A stretch of DNA of 21,370 nucleotides. It comes from Alphaproteobacteria bacterium (GTDB lineage Bacteria > Pseudomonadota > Alphaproteobacteria > Micavibrionales > UBA2020). The stretch is from contig JADYYV010000302.1 in assembly GCA_020853455.1 (NCBI GenBank), forward strand, positions 1 to 21,370, read 5' to 3'. The notes beneath the pieces are model-generated. The model did not search any database. It was not told the DNA's origin and saw only the letters and a program-made list of their open reading frames with translations. Shown one piece after another: positions 15,389-21,370 of the stretch (positions are counted from its first letter, which is position 1; each line of letters starts with the position of its first letter). The translations under genes and the position numbers were made by a program.

Positions 15389-17215
15389 ATGTTCGCCACC
15401 GCCCCCTCTGCCGCAACAGCCTACAAACGCGTTCCGCGCACGCCGGACAAACCGTGGGCGTTTATCCGCTATGTACTGAAACATTGTTCGGCGGCCATGA
15501 AATGGCGCGCGGTTGCGGCAGTCCTGTGCGAAATTATTGCAACCGTCTGCGATACGCTGGTCACCTGGGTGCTGGGCCGCATCGTGGGCGTCACGTCGAA
15601 TGGCGGGCCCGATCTTTGGAAAAATATCGTGTTCGAACTCGGCCTGCTGGCGGGGCTCTGGACGATCCGCAACGCCGCATATCGCGGGCGCGAATGGATG
15701 GAGCGCATTTATGTGCCTGAACTGCTGAACACCACGCGCACGCTGCTGTTCGCCCGACTGATCCAGCAAAGCCAGTCCTTCCTGCATGCAAATTTCGCGG
15801 GTGTTCTGGCGAACCATGTGCGCCGCGCGGGCGACGTCATCAGCTCGCTGCGCGACAAGGTGCAATACAACATCATGTCGCTGCTGGTGCGTTTCATCAC
15901 CGGCGGCGCGCTGCTGTGGAGCATCACGCCGCTGTTCGCGCTTTTCGTCCCTGCCTTTATCGTCGTCGGCATGATCTGCGCCGTGCTGACCGCGCCGAAA
16001 TGGACGGCGCTTTCCGCGAACCATGCCGAAAAATCATCCCGCCTGACCGGCTATATCGTCGATAGCACGACTAACCTGTCGATCGTGCAGCAGAATGTCG
16101 GCTGGCGCGAGGAACTGTCGCGCCTCGACATCGCGCAGGAAGAAATGACGGAGACATTCCGGGCGCGTTACCGCTATGTCAGCATTTTCTGGGGCACGTT
16201 TGACTTGATCATGACGTTCTTCCTGTGCGGCTTCATGGCGCTTGTCGTCTATGGCTGGCAGCAGGGTCAGGTGAACACGGCGCAGCTGGCCATGACGGTC
16301 GGCCTTGCCATGAACATGTTCGGCGCATTGGCCGGCACGGTCAGCCTGCTGAGCCAGAAATTCGACGATATCGGCATTTTGCAGGAATCGCTGCAAAAAA
16401 TCTCCACCCCGCTCAGCGTCATCGACAAACCGCAGGCGCCCGACCTCGATATCGCGCAGGGCGAAATCGAATTCCGCAACGTCGATTTCAGCTATGTGCC
16501 CGGCCAGCCCGTTTTCACCGGCCTGAACCTGAAGATCAAGGCCGGCCAGAAAGTCGGCTTCGTCGGTGTCAGCGGCGCCGGAAAAACGACAATCTGCCAG
16601 ATCCTTTTACGCGCCTATGACGTTCAGGGCGGCGGCATTTATATCGACGGCCAGAACATCGCCGAAGTGACCCAGGACAGCCTGCATGCCGCTATTTCCG
16701 TGATACCCCAGGAGCCCGTGCTATTCCACCGCACACTCGGCGAAAACATCCGTTACGGCCGCGCGGATGCGACAGCCGATGATATCGAGGCAGCGGCAAG
16801 CGCGGCGGAGGCATCGGGATTTATCTCCACCCTGACCAAAGGCTTCGACACGCTTGTGGGCGAGCGCGGCGTAAAACTCTCGGGCGGCCAGCGCCAGCGC
16901 ATCGCGATTGCACGCGCCATCATCAAAAACGCGCCGATCCTCGTGCTTGACGAAGCCACATCCGCCCTCGACAGCGAAACAGAAATGGCCATTCAGACGG
17001 CAATGACGAAGGCCATGAAGGAGCGTACGACAGTCGTGATCGCACACCGCCTTTCCACGCTCAGCCATATGGACAGGATCGTCGTCATGGAACGCGGATG
17101 TGTGATCGAGGACGGATCATTCAGGGAATTGCTGGACAAAAACGGTATTTTCGCGCGCCTGTGGAACATGCAGGCTGGCGGGTTCCTCCCCGACCAGATG
17201 CCGGTATCGGCGTAA
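15389..17215 (+). CDS. ABC exporter half-transporter (membrane and ATPase domains fused)
   Basis: 608-residue type IV ABC exporter that would work as a homodimer in the inner membrane; the substrate is unknown. Residues about 38-320 hold about six membrane segments (for example 44-65, 78-95, 163-180, 182-202, 268-290, 298-320). The ATPase domain (about 355-600) has Walker A GVSGAGKTT (393-401), Q-loop PQEPVLF, signature LSGGQRQR (497-504), Walker B ILVLDEATSALD (517-528) and H-loop His553 in IAHRLST. No N-terminal peptidase or C39-like domain is present, so it is not a bacteriocin-type transporter. ATG 15389 is chosen; a TTG at 15371 is in frame but less likely, and neither has a clear ribosome site. 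It ends 3 bp from the convergent repeat-protein gene. Confidence 0.92.
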   Translation: MFATAPSAATAYKRVPRTPDKPWAFIRYVLKHCSAAMKWRAVAAVLCEIIATVCDTLVTWVLGRIVGVTSNGGPDLWKNIVFELGLLAGLWTIRNAAYRGREWMERIYVPELLNTTRTLLFARLIQQSQSFLHANFAGVLANHVRRAGDVISSLRDKVQYNIMSLLVRFITGGALLWSITPLFALFVPAFIVVGMICAVLTAPKWTALSANHAEKSSRLTGYIVDSTTNLSIVQQNVGWREELSRLDIAQEEMTETFRARYRYVSIFWGTFDLIMTFFLCGFMALVVYGWQQGQVNTAQLAMTVGLAMNMFGALAGTVSLLSQKFDDIGILQESLQKISTPLSVIDKPQAPDLDIAQGEIEFRNVDFSYVPGQPVFTGLNLKIKAGQKVGFVGVSGAGKTTICQILLRAYDVQGGGIYIDGQNIAEVTQDSLHAAISVIPQEPVLFHRTLGENIRYGRADATADDIEAAASAAEASGFISTLTKGFDTLVGERGVKLSGGQRQRIAIARAIIKNAPILVLDEATSALDSETEMAIQTAMTKAMKERTTVVIAHRLSTLSHMDRIVVMERGCVIEDGSFRELLDKNGIFARLWNMQAGGFLPDQMPVSA

Positions 17216-17218
17216 CCG

Positions 17219-17710
17219 TCAGGTTTTGGGGACTTCGTCCGTCAGGGCGCGCACCAGCTGGTCATGCTTGCTCTGGTAATAACGCGCGGCATCGTCCAGC
17301 TGCTGAGAGGTCGATTTGCGGTACATATCTTTTTCAGCCGCCGTCAGCTTTTCCGCGATATCGGACGCCGGTTTCTGGGCGTGACGCATCAGGGCCTTGA
17401 ACAACGGGTTCTGGTCGTACATTTCCGAAGCTGCGCCATGTTCTTTCTGGTCGGTATGCATGCGCGCGCGCTCCTCGGCGTTGAGCGCCGCGACACCCTG
17501 ACCATAACGTCCATCAAACCCGTGATCGCGCCCGAGATCGCCGTCGCTGCCGAACACGTCATCGACTTTCTGCTGCTGCAGTTCGCTGCCGGTGAAATCG
17601 ATACCGCGCACGGTTGTCAGGATATAGTTATCGAGCAGGTCAAGATCGCCAAGTGCGCGCGGTCCGCCATTGCCGGCCGGCGGCGGTTTGACGATGTCAT
17701 CGGGCTGCAC
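17219..17710 (-). other. Unique C-terminal tail of the giant protein
   Basis: 163 residues plus stop. A Pro/Gly linker (VKPPPAGNGG) is followed by a charged, mostly helical region with LGDLDLLDNYI, VFGSDGDLGRDHGFDGRYG and a Lys/Gln-rich end. There is no RTX nonapeptide repeat, no LPXTG-like motif and no terminal membrane anchor. Its role, perhaps secretion or anchoring, is not known. Confidence 0.6.
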
Positions 17711-20700
17711 GAACTCGTTGGTGTCCAGCAGGTCGAAGGTGAAGGTTTCCTGATAGGTGTATTCACCGTCAAACGCCTGAATAGTGACAGTATAGGATTT
17801 GACGGGCGTTGTTTCGTAATCCAGCGACGCGTTCACGACAAGGTCGTTGCCGTTGATCGCGAAAATGGAGGGCGAACCCACGAAACTCCAGGTAAAGCTC
17901 GTGTTATCCGGGTCGACCGCATTCAGGAAGCTTAAATGCCAACCCAGCGGCGCGTTTTCCGGGAACCAGGTGCGGCTGACATAGATATCCGAAATCGGGT
18001 CGTTGACAGGATTCACGGTGATGGCAAAAGTTTGCGCGGGCAGCACAGTCGTGCCATCGCGCAGCGCGAAGCGGAAGCTGTCGGCGACCGTTTCGCCGCC
18101 GTCATGCTCGTACCGGATCAGGCCCGCCGCCAGTTCGGCTTGCGTAAACGAAGTAATCGCAACGCCGGGGTTGGTTGAAAGCTCCAGACGTCCATGCTGC
18201 GGCTGCTGTGTTACCGCATAAATGATATTCGCATCCGTCGTATCCACATCGGTCGCATTCAGCTGCGCCGTCGTAATCGTGACCGTACCGCCTTCCAGCA
18301 GCGTGACGCCGGTATTCGCGACCAGCACGGACGGATCATCGACCGCGGTCACATCGATAGTGATCGTGTTCGGTGTCGCATCCGTATCCACGCCGCCATT
18401 CGCCGTGCCGCCGTTATCCTGCACCTGGAAGTCAAACGAAGCGTAATTCGCGCCGTTTTCGTTCAAGGCCGACAGGAACGAAAGACGGCCCGCGGCGATA
18501 TCCACGGCGCTGATCACCTGACCCGCCGTCACGGCGACGCCGTTCAGCGTCAGGCTGCCGTTCAGGGGCAGCGTGTTGATCGTCACGGACAGCAGCGCAT
18601 TGGCAGGACTGTCCAGAACATCGGTCAGGCCGAAATCGCCAGCCGTGAACACATGCGGAATATCTTCCAGCGTCGTCACTGTGCGGTCGGTGCCGGACGG
18701 CGCGTCGTTGACGCGCGTCACGTCAATCTGGATGCGGTTCGGCGTCTGGTCGAGGTCGAAGCCGCCATTCGCCGTGCCGCCGTCATCCTGCAACTGGAAC
18801 GTAAAGCCCGAATAATTCGTGCCCGCGCCGTTCGCAACCGGCGTGAAGACCAACAGGCCCGCTGTAATATCGGCAGGATCGATAAACTGCCCTGCCGTCA
18901 CGGCAAGGCCGTTCAGCGTCAGCGTGCCGCCCGCGGGCAGCGTGGCAATACGGATCGCCAGAAGGCTGTTCGCGGGTGTGTCGTTCGCGTCGCTATAGGC
19001 AAAATCCGCCAGCGTGAATGCGTAAGACGAATCTTCGAGCAGAGATACCGTCGCATTGCTGCCAATCGGCGCATCATTCACCGCCGTAACATCGAAGGTG
19101 ATGGTATTGGGTGTCTGGTCGGTGTCCTGCCCTGCGTTTGCGGTGCCGCCGTTGTCGCGGACCTGGAAGGAGAAGGCGGCGTTGGCGGCGCCGTTGGCGT
19201 TGGATGCGGGGGTGAACACCAGCAGGCCGCTGTTGATGTTTGCGACGGAGATCACCTGGCCCGCAGTTACGGCGACGCCGTTCAGGCGCAGGCTGCCGGA
19301 CGACGGCAGCGCGCTGATGACGACGGCGGACAGGGTGTTCGCGGGGCTGTCGTTCGGGTCGGTGAAGCCGAACTCGGCCGCGGTCATCACATGCGGCGTG
19401 TCCTCCAGCGTCGTGATGGTGGTGTCGGTGCCGGCAGGCGCGTCGTTCACGGGGGTGACGTTGATGGTCAGGGTGTTAGCGGTCGCATCGGTGTCGATGC
19501 CGCCGTTTGCCGTGCCGCCGTTGTCCCGCACCCGGAAGGTGAAGTTCGCATAGTTTGCGCCGTTCGCATCGGGCGCGGCGATAAATTGCAGCAGGCCGCC
19601 ATTGATGTCGGCAACCGCAATCACCTGCCCCGCCGTGACCGCAACCCCGTTCAGCGTCAGGCTGCCGGATAAGGGCAGCGTATCGACCGTGACGGAGAGC
19701 AGCGTATTGGCCGGCACGTCGCTGTCGGTGAAGCCGAAGTTTGCGGCGGTAAAGGTGTATTGCGTATCTTCCAGCGCGGTGACGGTCGTATCCGTGCCGG
19801 CGGGCGCGTCGTTGACGGGCGTGATAGCGATGCTGAAGGTGGCGCTCGCCAGCGTCGTGGTGGCGTCGCGCAGCGCGAAGGTGAAGCTGTCGGTGGTCGA
19901 TTCAAAGCTGTCATGCACATACTGGATAAGTCCCGCCGCCAGTTCGGCCTGCGTGAACGAGCTGATAGCGACACCCGGGTTCGTGGACAGCTCAAGACGT
20001 CCATGCGACGGGCCACCCGTGACGTTAAAGACGATACTGGCGGGCAGCGTATCGACGTCGGTCGCGTTCAGCTGCGCGGTCGTGATACCGACTGTGCCGC
20101 CTTCCAGCACGGTCGCGCCGGTATTGACCGCCAGCACCGGCGCGTCATCGACCGGCGTCACGTCGATCGTCATGGTGTTCGGCGAAGCGTCGAGATCAGC
20201 GCCGCCATTCGCCGTGCCGCCGTTGTCGCGCACCTGGAAGGTGAAGCTTGCATAGCCGGCGCCGTTCGCGTTCAGCGCGGGCGCAAAGCGCAGCAGGCCG
20301 CTATTGATATCGGCCGCCGTTACGGCCTGGCCCGCCGTGACCGCAACACCGTTCAGGGTCAGCGTACCGTTCACGGGCAAGGTCGTGATCGTGACCGACA
20401 GCAGCGCGTTCGCGGGCGTATCATGCGTATCCGTCAGGCCGAAGTTGGCAGCCGTGAAGGCATAGCTGGTGTCTTCCAGCGTCGTGACCGTGGTATCCGT
20501 GCCCGCGGGCGCGTCGTTCACCGGCGTCACGTTGACGGTCATGGTGTTCGGCGTCGCATCGGTATCCGCGCCGCCGTTTGCCGTGCCGCCGTCGTCCTGC
20601 ACGCGGAAGGTAAAGTTCGCGTAAGCAGCGCCGTTCGCATCGACCGCAGGGGTAAAGACCAGCAGGCCCGCATTGATATCGGCGACCGTGACGAGTGCGC

Positions 20701-21370
20701 CGGCCGTCACGGCGACGCCGTTCAGGGTCAGCGCGCCGGCTGCCGGCAGGGTCGAGATCACGACCGAGGAGAACAGGTTGGCGGGGCTGTCGCCGGCATC
20801 CGTAAAGCCGAAGTTCGCGGCTGTAAAGGCGTAAGGCGTATCCTCCAGCGTCGTGACCGCCGTATCCGCGCCCGCAGGCGCGTCGTTGACAGAGGTCACG
20901 TTGAAAGTGATCGTATTGGGCGACTGGTCGGTGTCCTGGCCGCCGAACGCCGTGCCGCCGTTATCGCGCACCTGGAAGGTGAAGGCCGCATAGGCGTTAC
21001 CGTTCGCGTTCAGCGCGGGTGTGAACACCAGCAAGCCGCTGTTGATATTCGCAGCCGACACCACCTGCCCCGCCGTCACAGCGACGCCGTTCAACCGCAG
21101 CGTGCCCGCCGTAGGCAGCGTCGTGATCACGACCGCCGACAGCGCGTTCGCGGGCGTATCGTTCGGATCCGTAAAGCCGAACTCCGCCGCCGTCATCACA
21201 TGCGGCGTATCCTCCAGCGTCGTGATCGTATTATCCGCGCCCGCAGGCGCGTCGTTCACCGACGTCACGTTGATCGTCATCGTGTTCGGCGTCGGATCCA
21301 GATCCACGCCGCCGTTCGCTATCCCACCGTTATCCTGGACCTGGAATGTGAAGGAGGCGTAGTTGGTGCC
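17219..21370 (-). CDS. Giant cadherin-like/tandem-95 repeat surface protein, C-terminal part (partial)
   Basis: The frame is open through the right edge, so the N-terminus is missing; 1383 residues plus the stop are visible. A Val codon at 21305-21307 is not a start, because the sequence upstream (GTNYASFTFQVQDNGG) continues the repeat. From N to C there is part of one A module, three A modules, one B module, four A modules, one B module, a cadherin-like domain and a 163-residue tail. A modules (about 123 aa) begin NDAPAG and contain LEDT, TPAN, LTLNGVAVTAG, LLVFTP and DNGGTANGG. B modules (112 aa) resemble CSPG-type repeats. Such proteins are usually secreted adhesins or biofilm proteins. 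No RTX nonapeptides are visible. It converges on the ABC exporter gene with a 3-bp gap. Confidence 0.9.
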   Translation of the reverse strand, partial: GTNYASFTFQVQDNGGIANGGVDLDPTPNTMTINVTSVNDAPAGADNTITTLEDTPHVMTAAEFGFTDPNDTPANALSAVVITTLPTAGTLRLNGVAVTAGQVVSAANINSGLLVFTPALNANGNAYAAFTFQVRDNGGTAFGGQDTDQSPNTITFNVTSVNDAPAGADTAVTTLEDTPYAFTAANFGFTDAGDSPANLFSSVVISTLPAAGALTLNGVAVTAGALVTVADINAGLLVFTPAVDANGAAYANFTFRVQDDGGTANGGADTDATPNTMTVNVTPVNDAPAGTDTTVTTLEDTSYAFTAANFGLTDTHDTPANALLSVTITTLPVNGTLTLNGVAVTAGQAVTAADINSGLLRFAPALNANGAGYASFTFQVRDNGGTANGGADLDASPNTMTIDVTPVDDAPVLAVNTGATVLEGGTVGITTAQLNATDVDTLPASIVFNVTGGPSHGRLELSTNPGVAISSFTQAELAAGLIQYVHDSFESTTDSFTFALRDATTTLASATFSIAITPVNDAPAGTDTTVTALEDTQYTFTAANFGFTDSDVPANTLLSVTVDTLPLSGSLTLNGVAVTAGQVIAVADINGGLLQFIAAPDANGANYANFTFRVRDNGGTANGGIDTDATANTLTINVTPVNDAPAGTDTTITTLEDTPHVMTAAEFGFTDPNDSPANTLSAVVISALPSSGSLRLNGVAVTAGQVISVANINSGLLVFTPASNANGAANAAFSFQVRDNGGTANAGQDTDQTPNTITFDVTAVNDAPIGSNATVSLLEDSSYAFTLADFAYSDANDTPANSLLAIRIATLPAGGTLTLNGLAVTAGQFIDPADITAGLLVFTPVANGAGTNYSGFTFQLQDDGGTANGGFDLDQTPNRIQIDVTRVNDAPSGTDRTVTTLEDIPHVFTAGDFGLTDVLDSPANALLSVTINTLPLNGSLTLNGVAVTAGQVISAVDIAAGRLSFLSALNENGANYASFDFQVQDNGGTANGGVDTDATPNTITIDVTAVDDPSVLVANTGVTLLEGGTVTITTAQLNATDVDTTDANIIYAVTQQPQHGRLELSTNPGVAITSFTQAELAAGLIRYEHDGGETVADSFRFALRDGTTVLPAQTFAITVNPVNDPISDIYVSRTWFPENAPLGWHLSFLNAVDPDNTSFTWSFVGSPSIFAINGNDLVVNASLDYETTPVKSYTVTIQAFDGEYTYQETFTFDLLDTNEFVQPDDIVKPPPAGNGGPRALGDLDLLDNYILTTVRGIDFTGSELQQQKVDDVFGSDGDLGRDHGFDGRYGQGVAALNAEERARMHTDQKEHGAASEMYDQNPLFKALMRHAQKPASDIAEKLTAAEKDMYRKSTSQQLDDAARYYQSKHDQLVRALTDEVPKT
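17711..18004 (-). other. Cadherin-like domain near the C-terminus of the giant protein
   Basis: About 98 residues. They contain VDPDNTSFTWSFVG, FAINGNDLVVNASLDYET, YTVTIQAFDG and a closing FDLLDTNEF. The order fits cadherin domains (D-x-D, LDYE, and the final D-x-N-E calcium-type motif). Confidence 0.7.
18005..18340 (-). repeat. B-type (CSPG-like) module B2
   Basis: 112 residues starting DDPSVLVANTG, sharing about 78 of 112 residues with B1 by hand count, including the identical RLELSTNPGVAI and SFTQAELAAGLI. It is the last repeat before the cadherin-like domain. Confidence 0.75.
18005..19813 (-). repeat. Higher-order repeat, complete copy: four A modules plus one B module
   Basis: Modules in protein order: A4 19448-19813 (122 aa), A5 19079-19447, A6 18710-19078, A7 18341-18709 (123 aa each) and B2 18005-18340 (112 aa). 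The total is 1809 bp or 603 residues. Each start was located from its NDAP, NDAPIG, NDAPSG or DDPS codons. The modules correspond in order to those of the neighbouring copy. Confidence 0.85.
19814..20149 (-). repeat. B-type (CSPG-like) module B1
   Basis: 112 residues starting DDAPVLAVNTG, with LEGGTV, TTAQLNATDVDT, HGRLELSTNPGVAI, FTQAELAAGLI and DSFTFALRD. The pattern fits CSPG/cadherin-like_3 repeats rather than the flanking A modules. Confidence 0.75.
19814..21370 (-). repeat. Higher-order repeat, second copy, cut by the window edge
   Basis: Modules in protein order: part of A0 21257-21370, A1 20888-21256, A2 20519-20887, A3 20150-20518 and B1 19814-20149. Starts of A1, A2, A3 and B1 each lie exactly 1809 bp from those of A5, A6, A7 and B2. 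By hand count A1 and A5 share about 103 of 123 residues, while neighbours A1 and A2 share about 86. Confidence 0.85.

Noticed and set aside
17213..17222. A terminator between the ABC exporter and the giant protein
   Set aside because: Only 3 bp separate the stop codons and no hairpin with a T tract was seen there.
18194..19672. Long plus-strand frame of 492 codons opposite the giant repeat protein
   Set aside because: It reads out a repetitive Arg/Gly/Val-rich product that follows the module period of the minus-strand repeats. It is an antisense shadow of a strongly periodic coding sequence.
17219..21307. The giant protein starting at 21307
   Set aside because: The codon there is GTG inside a repeat module and the open frame continues to the window edge, so the gene is partial rather than complete.

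Overview
The window reads as chromosomal DNA from a GC-rich proteobacterium, most likely an alphaproteobacterium. That placement is inferred from codon choice, a proBA operon joined to ppc, a YheS-type ABC-F gene and a PP_4765-type flavoprotein; no rRNA or other phylogenetic marker is present. Coding density is very high, with several gene junctions that overlap or abut. No tRNA, rRNA, CRISPR array, insertion sequence or phage gene was seen, and no gene-free stretch exceeds about 210 bases.

Layout. (1) 43-5434, minus strand: a four-gene operon behind a consensus-like promoter (TTGACA, 17 bp, TAGAAG). Its order is a coiled-coil protein of unknown family, a TelA/KlaA-like protein, a second protein of unknown family, and a single-pass membrane protein with a proline-rich linker. 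This is the least explained part of the window and the best candidate for an undescribed system. (2) 5643-10567, plus strand: proB, proA and ppc with overlapping ends, giving the first two enzymes of proline synthesis plus PEP carboxylase. (3) 10568-11350, minus: a SpoU-family RNA 2'-O-methyltransferase whose stop codon touches that of ppc. (4) 11478-17215, plus: a YheS-like ABC-F protein, a flavoprotein coupled to it by a TAATG junction, a small BamE-motif lipoprotein with a structured leader, and an ABC half-exporter. (5) 17219 to the right edge, minus: the C-terminal part of a giant repeat protein made of cadherin/tandem-95-like modules, a cadherin-like domain and a unique tail. Its N-terminus lies outside the window.

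How the parts may work together. ProB and ProA convert glutamate to glutamate semialdehyde, and Ppc refills oxaloacetate, so the middle operon ties anaplerosis to glutamate-derived proline. The lipoprotein, the ABC exporter and the giant protein all belong to the cell envelope. The giant protein carries a higher-order repeat: four A-type modules plus one B-type module recur with a period of 1809 bp. It is probably a surface adhesin, but no RTX repeats and no recognisable secretion signal were seen in its tail.
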